Shown one piece after another: positions 1-5,919 of a stretch of 5,919 bases of DNA (its first letter is position 1; each line of letters starts with the position of its first letter). Where the stretch lies: the NCBI GenBank assembly GCA_003222835.1, contig QHXE01000246.1, forward strand, positions 1 to 5,919. Reading direction: 5' to 3'. Position numbers and translations under genes: made by a program. The notes beneath the pieces were generated by a model. That model was not told the DNA's origin. It was given only the letters and a program-made list of their open reading frames with translations, and did no database searches. Source of the stretch: Acidobacteriota bacterium. GTDB taxonomy: Bacteria; Acidobacteriota; Blastocatellia; Pyrinomonadales; Pyrinomonadaceae.

Positions 1-123
1 GAAGATCTTCGTCCCGATGAGGTCGAGTGGCGCCCTCAGGAACTTGATGAGCCCAGTGCGCTTGCAGCGCGAACAGGTGAACAGTGAAGCGAGGACGGTG
101 GCCGCGGTGGTTTTGCGCCTGGC
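1..123 (-). other. Coding-like open frame at the left edge, no start codon seen
   Basis: On the minus strand, the frame directly after the TGA of the FHA gene stays open for 41 codons to the window edge. About 85% of its third positions are G or C, as in a real GC-rich gene. The translation has a short hydrophobic run (TVLASLF) followed by a CSRC pair, which could be the first half of a zinc ribbon. No ATG, GTG or TTG lies in this frame after the TGA, so it would need a CTG start, a sequence error, or a fusion with the FHA gene. It may equally be chance openness in GC-rich DNA. No function is assigned. Confidence 0.2.
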
Positions 124-630
124 TCAGCTCATCGACTTGAACTTGAAGTTGGTGCGGCCCAGCCGGACGCTGTCGTTGTCGATGAGGTCCTCGCTGGAGA
201 CCCGCTTGTCGTTCACATAGGTGCCGTTAGCCGATCCCAGATCATTGATGCGGAAGCCACGCCTCGTGATCGAGATCTCGGCGTGGCGCCCGCTGATGGA
301 CGGATCCCTGAGCACGATGTCGCAGTCGGGCGACGTGCCGACGAAAGTGCGACCGGCGCGCAGCTGAAACAGCTCGCCGGTCTGCGGACCATCGAGGGGC
401 ACCAGCCAGCCCGAGCCCACCTGCCCCGTGACGATCTGCTCGGAGCCGCCGATGTTGATCGCCATCGTCTTCTGCTTGCCGCCTTGCGACGGCATCGGCC
501 CGGCCATGACGGGCGCCGGAGCTTGCGGCGCCTGCGCAGCGCCTGCGCCGCAGTACGGACACTGATCCCAGCTCGCGTGCAGCTTCTGGCCGCAGCTCTC
601 GCATTTCTTCTTCTTCGAGAACAATCCCAT
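124..630 (-). CDS. Zinc-ribbon and FHA domain protein
   Basis: Predicted cytosolic signalling or adaptor protein; FHA domains bind phosphothreonine peptides made by Ser/Thr kinases. Counting from the ATG at 630 (168 aa), the N-terminus is MGLFSKKKK followed by a four-cysteine ribbon (CESC near residues 10-13, CPYC near 24-27). An Ala/Pro/Gln-rich linker follows to about residue 70, and a C-terminal FHA domain spans about 85-166. FHA landmarks are present: CDIVL, SGRH (Ser and His conserved), DLGSANGTYVN and LGRTNFKF. The usual Arg of the first 'GR' is replaced by Thr (VGTSPDCD), so a direct phosphothreonine contact may be lost. A GTG at 645 would add five residues (MPKKK). I prefer the ATG because MGLFSKKKK-Cys is a natural N-terminus, although neither start has a well-placed Shine-Dalgarno site. 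Sampled blocks (301-480) are 63-70% GC against about 55% in groEL, so its origin may differ from its neighbour's. The stop is TGA at 124-126. Confidence 0.85.
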   Translation of the reverse strand: MGLFSKKKKCESCGQKLHASWDQCPYCGAGAAQAPQAPAPVMAGPMPSQGGKQKTMAINIGGSEQIVTGQVGSGWLVPLDGPQTGELFQLRAGRTFVGTSPDCDIVLRDPSISGRHAEISITRRGFRINDLGSANGTYVNDKRVSSEDLIDNDSVRLGRTNFKFKSMS

Positions 631-648
631 TTTCTTTTTTGGCACCTT

Positions 649-1515
<867 letters not shown>

Positions 1516-1535
1516 TTACGGTCAGGCTTCTGCCG

Positions 1536-1859
1536 CTATTTACCGGCCGATTTTGCCTTAGCGGTCGACGTGAAGATCCCTAGAATTTCATCCTCGCGCA
1601 TGATGATGTATTCCTCATCATCGATCTTCACTTCTGAGCCGCTGTACTTACCGAATAGCACACGGTCGCCGGCCTTAACATCCAAAGCCTGGCGCGTGCC
1701 GTCTTCCCGAAACTTGCCCTCGCCTGCAGCGATGACCTCGCCTTGCTGCGGCTTTTCCTTGGCCGTGTCGGGAATAATGATGCCCCCGCGAACCTGTGCC
1801 TCTTCATCGAGGCGCTTGATGATTACGCGGTCGTGTAACGGACGAATCGTTGTCGCCAT
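1536..1859 (-). CDS. groES: 10-kDa co-chaperonin GroES
   Basis: This is the lid of the GroEL folding chamber, acting in the cytosol as a heptamer. The 107-aa product shows the N-terminal [12 protein letters not shown] strand and the mobile loop that contacts GroEL (about residues 18-35, [18 protein letters not shown]). It also has the core [33 protein letters not shown]. Family members usually stop shortly after the 'EILA' strand near 95-97 aa. This one adds about eleven mostly small or basic residues ([12 protein letters not shown]). The start is firm: AGGAGGA at 1871-1877 lies 11 bases before the ATG. It is first in a groES-groEL unit, downstream of a CIRCE-like operator, so HrcA control is expected. 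The stop is TAG. The gene itself appears intact although its partner is truncated. Confidence 0.96.
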   Translation of the reverse strand: MATTIRPLHDRVIIKRLDEEAQVRGGIIIPDTAKEKPQQGEVIAAGEGKFREDGTRQALDVKAGDRVLFGKYSGSEVKIDDEEYIIMREDEILGIFTSTAKAKSAGK

Positions 1860-1920
1860 AACTTACTTTCTCCTCCTGAGTATTCGGTTTTTTCAAGAAC
1901 CAGAGTGGTTTTGAAGACGA

Positions 1921-1950
1921 ATTCTAGCAGAAAAGTTTTGAGAGTGCTAA
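1921..1950 (-). promoter_or_regulatory. Candidate sigma-70 promoter for groES-groEL
   Basis: Read on the minus strand, TTAGCA (1945-1950, four of six matches to TTGACA) is followed after 18 bases by TAGAAT (1921-1926, five of six matches to TATAAT). Initiation would fall near 1914 and give a leader of about 55 bases ending in the strong groES ribosome site. The -35 box lies inside one CIRCE arm and the -10 box overlaps the other, the usual geometry for HrcA repression. This is a match by eye only. Confidence 0.5.
1924..1950 (-). promoter_or_regulatory. Half-conserved CIRCE operator (HrcA site)
   Basis: The CIRCE consensus is TTAGCACTC, nine bases, GAGTGCTAA. On the minus strand the first arm is an exact TTAGCACTC (1942-1950). 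Exactly nine bases later the second arm reads TTCTGCTAG (1924-1932), matching five of nine with the TGCTA core kept. The position, 65-91 bases upstream of the groES start and overlapping the promoter candidate, is as expected for HrcA control. The second arm is degraded, so affinity may be weak. Confidence 0.65.
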
Positions 1951-1983
1951 CGAGGAAATGAAGTTTTGTCGCGATGAGAAAAT

Positions 1984-2799
1984 CTATCCCGCAGCCGAGG
2001 TTGCCGCCTCTTCGTTCCGCTTAGCGATTGCGTAGAGAATCGTTTTGATTTGAAAGGGAGTGAGGTCTGGGCGGGCCTCCAGCATGAGCGCGACGATCCC
2101 GGTAATGTAAGGACAGGCGAAACTGTTGCCGGTCAATTGACGATAGCCACCGCCGGGCCAGGTCGTCTCGACTTGCACGCCTGGCGCGACCAGCTCAATA
2201 ACTTCTCCGTATTGATAACCGAAATTAAAAGGCTCCCCGCCCGCCCGCTTTACCACTGATATCAACGATGAAGAGAAAATGGATGGCGAACTCGCCTGCG
2301 GGAGATTGTTAGCCGCGGCTACCAGGATCACACGCTCGCGATAAGCGCGATCCAATAACTCGTGCAGCGGTCCCCAAAAATCTCGCTTCGTCGTTCCCAG
2401 AGACAGGTTGACAACCTGCATCTTCTGCTTAATGGCATGGTCAACTCCCATCAGAAACATCTCGCCTGAGCCGGAAGCGTTCGGTCCAAGAACCTTAACA
2501 CTATAGAGTTCAACCTCGGGTGCAATGCTGGTAATGATGCCCGCGCAGGCAGTACCGTGTCCCGCTTGATCGCCCGATGTCGAAGGCTTGAATAAAATCT
2601 GGCCGCCCTCGGGCACAGCCTCGACGGATTCCTTGACCTTGCCTTTGAGCGCGGGATGCTCAGTATCGATGCCGCTATCTACTACGGCGACACGCACACC
2701 GCGTCCGGTGCGCCCCTTCCAAAGAACATCCGGCAGGATGCCGGCCCACAAGTCATCATGTAGGTCACTAACATCAAGGGCAGCTTCAGACTGCACCAT
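1984..2799 (-). CDS. Cytosolic subtilisin-like serine peptidase (S8 family)
   Basis: A 271-aa, nearly minimal subtilase catalytic domain. The full set of active-site elements is visible: Asp41 in VAVVDSGID, His81 in GHGTACAG, the oxyanion Asn164 in VAAANN, and Ser226 in GNSFACPYITG. Ser226 replaces the common GTSMAAP wording with Asn and Cys variants but keeps the nucleophile. There is no signal peptide, no propeptide of usual length and no membrane segment, so the enzyme is predicted to act inside the cell. Substrates are unknown. Intracellular subtilases include general turnover enzymes and peptide-maturation proteases, and the sequence does not decide between these. AAGGAG (2809-2814) lies nine bases before the ATG. 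The GAF gene ends 37 bases upstream on the same strand, so the two are probably co-transcribed. The stop is TAG, and 124 bases separate it from groES. Confidence 0.92.
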   Translation of the reverse strand: MVQSEAALDVSDLHDDLWAGILPDVLWKGRTGRGVRVAVVDSGIDTEHPALKGKVKESVEAVPEGGQILFKPSTSGDQAGHGTACAGIITSIAPEVELYSVKVLGPNASGSGEMFLMGVDHAIKQKMQVVNLSLGTTKRDFWGPLHELLDRAYRERVILVAAANNLPQASSPSIFSSSLISVVKRAGGEPFNFGYQYGEVIELVAPGVQVETTWPGGGYRQLTGNSFACPYITGIVALMLEARPDLTPFQIKTILYAIAKRNEEAATSAAG

Positions 2800-2836
2800 C
2801 TGTCAAATCTCCTTACTACAAATCAAGTCTAATGAA

Positions 2837-3658
2837 TCAGAAGTTGAAATAGCTCGAACTCGAAGCGGACCGCTTCTCAGTAAAGCGCGAGATCGTTTCC
2901 AACAGGTCGCGACACATTTCACGTTCGGCCTCGCCACGCGACACAATTTCAGTCAGACAGATCGTAAGCATCAACAACTCACGATGTTCCGGCGGGGCAT
3001 CGACGCTCCCTAACCATTCACGCAAATCACTTCTCATTTCGCTGGAATTAGAGGTGGTCTTGACGGCCCGATCGAAGACAGATTCGATCAGCACCGCCAA
3101 CTCGTACGCATCAACCAAGCGCGCGATAATGTCCGCAAAGCGAGCCGCGCGATCCATTTCTTCGGGTGTGAAAGGCGGATACGGAGGCTCACCAGGACGA
3201 TTTACAAATTCCAGCACTCCGATGGTCTCGTTTCTCGTTCGCAAAGGAGTTGCCAGCAGCGTGACCGTCTTGAAGCCCGTCTTCTTGTCCGCCTGGGACC
3301 AAAAAGATCCCTCCTCGCTGACGTCGTTCACGGCCATCGGCTGTCCGCTGGAAAACACCAGACCGGCGATTCCCTTCCCCGGCGGTATGCGAATCTTCAA
3401 TAACTCTTCCTCTAACTCGCTTACCGCGACGAGGAACTTCAGTCCACCCTCATTGCCGTCCCGTATCAGCACCGATCCGTCCGCCGATCCGACAGACTGC
3501 GCGGCCACGCCAAGAAGATCATCGACGGCCCGCTTGAGCGGCTCAGACAGCGAATGCGAAACGTCAATCGCGCTGATGGCTTCGCGCATCGCCGCCGAGT
3601 GCGTCTCTTCATCAGCAGCCGCCCCCTGATTCAGTTCTGTATTCTTGTTATCGGACAT
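2837..3658 (-). CDS. GAF domain sensor protein
   Basis: A 273-aa soluble protein with one GAF domain at about residues 38-188. Typical landmarks are VGSADGSVLIRD, the IPPGKGIAGLVFSSGQPMAVNDVSEE block (91-116), and the final TPLRTRNETIGVLEFVN strand pair. GAF domains bind small ligands such as cyclic nucleotides or haem, or mediate dimerisation; the ligand here cannot be told. A polar N-terminus (1-25) and an alpha-helical C-terminal part (about 165-262) surround it. There is no kinase, cyclase, EAL or HTH domain, so the output probably runs through a partner. The next gene, the subtilase, is the obvious candidate. The start is supported by AAGGA (3665-3669) six bases before the ATG. The stop TGA is followed quickly by further stops. 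A structured leader and TATAAT promoter candidate lie upstream. Confidence 0.88.
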   Translation of the reverse strand: MSDNKNTELNQGAAADEETHSAAMREAISAIDVSHSLSEPLKRAVDDLLGVAAQSVGSADGSVLIRDGNEGGLKFLVAVSELEEELLKIRIPPGKGIAGLVFSSGQPMAVNDVSEEGSFWSQADKKTGFKTVTLLATPLRTRNETIGVLEFVNRPGEPPYPPFTPEEMDRAARFADIIARLVDAYELAVLIESVFDRAVKTTSNSSEMRSDLREWLGSVDAPPEHRELLMLTICLTEIVSRGEAEREMCRDLLETISRFTEKRSASSSSYFNF

Positions 3659-3676
3659 GCCGAATCCTTACTTTGT

Positions 3677-3719
3677 TAAGAATCAGGCTTGCTGCCTGCC
3701 TCAAGCCGAGGAATTCTTA
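3677..3719 (-). promoter_or_regulatory. Two-part hairpin in the leader of the GAF-subtilase operon
   Basis: On the minus strand an outer stem TAAGAAT/ATTCTTA (3713-3719 with 3677-3683, 7 bp) encloses an inner stem GGCTTG/CAAGCC (3702-3707 with 3686-3691, 6 bp). A 10-base loop caps the inner stem, and an asymmetric 5/2 internal loop separates the stems. It ends seven bases before the AAGGA ribosome site, so it could modulate translation or bind a regulator as an interrupted palindrome. No T-run follows, which argues against a terminator. Confidence 0.4.
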
Positions 3720-3766
3720 GTCCAGGTTATCCAACGATCTACTCAACCAGAAATTGGCGAACACGC

Positions 3767-3794
3767 ATTATACCTTCGAGATGGATTTCCGCAA
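3767..3794 (-). promoter_or_regulatory. Candidate promoter for the GAF-subtilase operon
   Basis: On the minus strand an exact TATAAT lies at 3767-3772. A weak -35 candidate, TTGCGG (3789-3794, three of six), sits 16 bases upstream. Transcription would begin near 3760 and give a leader of about 100 bases that contains the two-part hairpin. The -10 box is good; the -35 box is poor. Confidence 0.4.
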
Positions 3795-3822
3795 CGAGCA
3801 GGTGGCAAAATGGTTTCAGTGA

Positions 3823-3834
3823 AGAATATATTCT
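3823..3834. promoter_or_regulatory. 12-bp AT palindrome upstream of the TlpA-like gene
   Basis: AGAATATATTCT is a perfect palindrome 65 bases before the plus-strand start at 3900. It contains TATATT, which could serve as a -10 box, but no convincing -35 box lies 16-18 bases upstream. It may be an operator for the divergent region. AT palindromes of this length also occur by chance. Confidence 0.2.
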
Positions 3835-3899
3835 CAATGAAAATAGAAGGTAGCATGTCGGTTCCTTTTTGATACCAGACAGCATTCGGAAATTAGGAT

Positions 3900-4649
3900 A
3901 TGAGTTCAGCCACACCCGCAACCACCGAACCTTCGGCGCCCGGACAGTTGCCGTCACAGCTTGAGTCAATTCTCAACCAGGCTTTTCGGTTTCAGCAGCC
4001 GGGCAAAATGGATCGCGCGATGTCGACCCTCGAGTCCGCGCTCAACGAAGCCCGCGAGAAATCTGACGAGAGCGGAGCGAAAACGCGCTTCGTGCTGTCG
4101 ATGATGCTGCCTCAGTATTATCTGACCTCAGGCGCGGTCGACAAAGCGCTGGAGATGTTGGATTCGGAGGTTTCTTTCGCGAGCGAGAGATTGAAGGCAA
4201 TCAAGGCAACGGGCACGACTGAGCAGAAACAGTATGCCAATCGCGTGTTCGTGGAGTTAAGGGATTATCGAACGCGTCTGAAGTTGCTCGACCAGCCCGC
4301 GCCCGAAATCGAAGTGAAGGAGTGGATCAGCGGCGAAGCTACGACTCTCGCGACTCTGCAAGGGCAAGTCGTCTTACTCGAGTTTTGGGCTACCTGGTGC
4401 AAACCATGCGAACAGATGTTCCCTAAGCTCAAGCAGCTTGACGAAGAGTACGGCCCGCGCGGCCTGAATGTCATTGCGCTCACGCGTCATTATCTGGCGT
4501 ATCGCGGGACGCCCCAGGCGCAGGCCGACGAGTTGATCCTGATGCGCAAGATGGTGAGCGAGCATGCCCTGAGCTTTCGCATTGGCGTGTCAGAAGACGA
4601 GCGAACCCAAGATCTTTATGGAGCCGCCGGCGTGCCAACTATGCAATAG
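3900..4649 (+). CDS. TlpA/thioredoxin-like protein with helical N-terminus, C-terminally truncated
   Basis: Predicted thiol-disulfide oxidoreductase of the TlpA/AhpC-Redoxin type. After a polar start, residues about 20-128 form a helical, TPR-like region. The thioredoxin fold begins near 133 (QPAPEIEVKEWISGE) with VVLLEFWATWCKPC, where Cys167 and Cys170 form the redox pair. The chain stops at residue 249, directly after the cis-proline loop GVPTM (Pro246). In this family a strand such as 'LIDxxG', another strand and a final helix follow, typically 30-40 residues. They are absent, so the fold is incomplete and probably non-functional. No signal peptide or lipobox is seen, unusual for TlpA proteins, which mostly work outside the cytoplasm. 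An in-frame TAG just upstream makes the ATG at 3900 the first possible start; its ribosome site is weak (GGA at 3888-3890). Small palindromes begin at the break. Confidence 0.8.
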   Translation: MSSATPATTEPSAPGQLPSQLESILNQAFRFQQPGKMDRAMSTLESALNEAREKSDESGAKTRFVLSMMLPQYYLTSGAVDKALEMLDSEVSFASERLKAIKATGTTEQKQYANRVFVELRDYRTRLKLLDQPAPEIEVKEWISGEATTLATLQGQVVLLEFWATWCKPCEQMFPKLKQLDEEYGPRGLNVIALTRHYLAYRGTPQAQADELILMRKMVSEHALSFRIGVSEDERTQDLYGAAGVPTMQ

Positions 4650-4696
4650 CATAGACTTCGGTCTGCGACGAACTGATAGGCAGATTGAATTCTGCG
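4650..4696. repeat. Pair of related short palindromes (REP-like) at the broken end of the TlpA-like gene
   Basis: The first unit has the stem AGAC (4653-4656), a TTCG tetraloop, and GTCT (4661-4664), extended by a T-G wobble. The second has GCAGA (4680-4684), a six-base loop, and TCTGC (4691-4695). Aligned from AGA (4653 and 4682), the units share about 10 of 15 positions and both end in TCTGCG. Head-to-tail palindromes in an intergenic gap resemble REP-type elements. The first unit could also fold as a weak transcription stop, but no T-run follows. Other copies must be found in the genome to prove it. Confidence 0.4.
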
Positions 4697-4750
4697 CTAC
4701 CTAATGCTGATTGGATGTATTTCAAGCTCATGCCTAACTTCGGCAATCAA

Positions 4751-5713
4751 TTAGAAACGGTGTGAGTAACCAAGCGTGATGAAGTAATCCGCGAAGGCGG
4801 CATCGCCCGCGCCACCAACCAAAATATCCGATACACTTCTCTTTCGATTTCGTCGCACTGCTACGGGCACCGCCAGCGACCACGTATCCCTACCCCGAAA
4901 GTACTGAACTCCGGACTCCACAGACATTGCATAGCCTGGTCGCCGGAAGCCATTGCTCTTGCCGATCAAATCCCGAACCGGCACACCTTCAATGCGCCAA
5001 CCGATGGTAAGAGCGAAGCGGCGAGTGTAGGGCACAGGCCGAGCTATCCCGACCCGAGCAAGGTACTGATCCGAGACCGACATGATCGCTTCGGATGGAC
5101 GGGATCTTCCGGTCTGGACTCCGTTCGTATCGCGCGGGTTGAGCAGGTAAGACCCGGAAGCATAGATGGTGGTTTTCTTAATCCGCTTGTATGCCTGCAC
5201 GTCCAGGGGAACGCCCCAGCCACCATCACCCAGTTGAATCGATTGATCCACAACCGACGTGACTCGCGTGCCGTTGGCGAGCGTCGTTGTATCCTTTAAG
5301 CCAGGATTTCCCGTAGGCAATTTCAAACCGATTCCGAAAGAAATATTCTGGCCGGACTCGCTGGGCGGCTTAAACAGCCAGAGTCTGCCCATCACGCTAA
5401 TATCACCGATTCCCGAGCTATGAAAAACTTGAGTAGAAGTACCCCGCTGCCGGGTCGCATGCTGGAAAGGCGCGGCAACCGTGAGATTGAAGCGTCTGGT
5501 GACCGCGTAGGTAAGCGCTACGTCATACAGATAAATGTTATTAACAACTTCAGTTCCCTCAATGGCACGTTGCTTCTGCTCCTCCGTGCCGACGAAGTGC
5601 CGATGAGAACGTTGTTTACGCAAACCAAAGGAGATTTGCCATCGCCCGCTATCGAGAAAACCCGAATCGTGCGAGCCGGAACCTTCACTGCCTGCGCATT
5701 GCACGCCAATCAC
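4751..5713 (-). CDS. Outer-membrane beta-barrel protein, mature part (possible pseudogene)
   Basis: The 320-aa frame from the GTG at 5713 shows the alternating polar/aromatic strands of an outer-membrane barrel. Examples are RWQISFGLR, IYLYDVALTYAVTRRFNLTVAAPF, GIGDISVMGRLWLF, NISFGIGLKLPTG and TIYASGSYLL. It ends in FADYFITLGYSHRF with a C-terminal Phe, the usual barrel-assembly signal. A conserved-looking RHFVG-TEEQKQR segment lies near residues 39-48. Substrate or function is unknown; related acidobacterial proteins are mostly annotated as hypothetical or transporter-like. The start given is only the first possible one after an in-frame TGA at 5738-5740. The natural gene almost certainly began at the ATG at 5842, which supplies a signal peptide. 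Without it the product cannot reach the outer membrane. It converges on the TlpA-like gene with a 101-base gap. The stop is TAA. Confidence 0.75.
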   Translation of the reverse strand: MIGVQCAGSEGSGSHDSGFLDSGRWQISFGLRKQRSHRHFVGTEEQKQRAIEGTEVVNNIYLYDVALTYAVTRRFNLTVAAPFQHATRQRGTSTQVFHSSGIGDISVMGRLWLFKPPSESGQNISFGIGLKLPTGNPGLKDTTTLANGTRVTSVVDQSIQLGDGGWGVPLDVQAYKRIKKTTIYASGSYLLNPRDTNGVQTGRSRPSEAIMSVSDQYLARVGIARPVPYTRRFALTIGWRIEGVPVRDLIGKSNGFRRPGYAMSVESGVQYFRGRDTWSLAVPVAVRRNRKRSVSDILVGGAGDAAFADYFITLGYSHRF

Positions 5714-5737
5714 GGGCGCGCTCTGACGTGCGGCAAT

Positions 5738-5842
5738 TCAACCCTGGGCCCAAGCGTGTGGGCTGGCCCAAAGAAAGCCGGTCAGGACCAGCAAAGAGGT
5801 CACGAAAACCTGCCTGTAAGAAGGTTTGAGTAGCTCGAACAT
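5738..5842 (-). pseudogene. Signal-peptide segment cut off from the barrel gene by an in-frame TGA
   Basis: From the ATG at 5840-5842, 34 codons encode a textbook Sec signal peptide. It starts MFELLKPSYRQ, continues with the hydrophobic core VFVTSLLVLTGFLWA, and has the cleavage site AWA before Gln-Gly. TGA (5738-5740) follows at once. Eight more open codons in the same frame lead to the GTG at 5713 of the barrel frame. One base change therefore separates two halves of a single 363-codon gene. AAGG (5847-5850) lies four bases before the ATG, an acceptable if close ribosome site. A nonsense mutation or base-call error is more likely than programmed readthrough. Confidence 0.75.
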
Positions 5843-5856
5843 GGCACCTTGCTTTC

Positions 5857-5872
5857 GAGTTCCTTCGAACTC
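5857..5872. promoter_or_regulatory. Short inverted repeat upstream of the barrel gene
   Basis: GAGTTC (5857-5862) and GAACTC (5867-5872) flank a four-base spacer, ending 15 bases from the ATG at 5842. The position in the expected 5' leader allows a small hairpin or a protein-binding site. The surrounding TTCGA-rich sequence makes chance possible, and no firm promoter is visible before the window ends. Confidence 0.2.
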
Positions 5873-5919
5873 ATTCCTAGATTGGCTAGAGTCTGAACGG
5901 GCACAGATCGAATGACTAA

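Noticed and set aside
3645..3872. 75-codon plus-strand frame in the divergent gap, considered as a small peptide linked to the subtilase
   Set aside because: Overlaps the GAF start and leader, has no good ribosome site, and shows no precursor-like leader/core pattern.
3844..3873. Weak AGAAGG/CCTTTT hairpin with a T-run ahead of the TlpA-like gene
   Set aside because: Short stem with a 13-base loop and no gene upstream on that strand needing a terminator.
3739..3969. 76-codon minus-strand frame across the start of the TlpA-like gene
   Set aside because: Covers the promoter region and the start of a better gene; no recognisable domain.
4731..4745. TGCC/GGCA hairpin near the end of the barrel gene, as terminator
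   Set aside because: Only a 4-bp stem and no T-run on either strand.
5738..5740. TGA as selenocysteine or a reassigned codon
   Set aside because: The place just after a signal cleavage site has no redox motif, no clear SECIS stem was seen after it, and TGA ends the FHA and GAF genes normally.
5420..5833. 137-codon plus-strand frame opposite the barrel gene
   Set aside because: Antisense shadow; the minus strand carries a coherent signal peptide and barrel in one frame.

Overview
The window looks like chromosomal DNA from a Gram-negative-type bacterium. The GroEL and GroES sequences, the GAF/subtilase pair and the outer-membrane barrel protein (conserved-looking RHFVG/EQK segment) suggest an acidobacterial, perhaps Blastocatellia-like, source. 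That assignment comes from recalled family resemblance, not from a search. The genetic code appears standard: TAA, TAG and TGA all end genes here and Trp is TGG. There is no tRNA, rRNA, CRISPR array or recognisable transposase, and no stretch over 300 bases lacks a gene.

Layout. On the minus strand, read from right to left, a GAF-domain protein (2837-3658) and a soluble subtilisin-like peptidase (1984-2799) form a likely two-gene operon. It has a leader that can fold into a two-part hairpin and a TATAAT promoter candidate. Next comes groES (1536-1859), controlled by a promoter that overlaps a half-conserved CIRCE operator, and then groEL (649-1473). groEL is cut off in the apical domain at residue 251 and ends in 23 unrelated residues. 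Directly after it is a GC-rich gene for a zinc-ribbon/FHA protein (124-630), then a coding-like open frame running off the left edge. On the plus strand, 3900-4649 encodes a TlpA/thioredoxin-like protein with a helical N-terminal extension. It stops right after the cis-proline loop, where two related small palindromes begin. Convergent to it, 4751-5713 (minus) encodes an outer-membrane beta-barrel protein. Its signal peptide lies upstream in the same frame (5741-5842) but is separated from the barrel by one TGA codon.

Function. The intact genes point to protein quality control and signalling: a heat-shock-regulated co-chaperonin, a cytosolic subtilase with a small-molecule or redox sensor partner, and a phosphopeptide-binding FHA protein. 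The most striking feature is that three of the seven main genes (groEL, the TlpA-like gene and the barrel gene) are broken, each in a different way. This means either local gene decay and rearrangement or errors and chimerism in the assembly. The groEL/FHA border, where both homology and GC content change, is the prime place to test.
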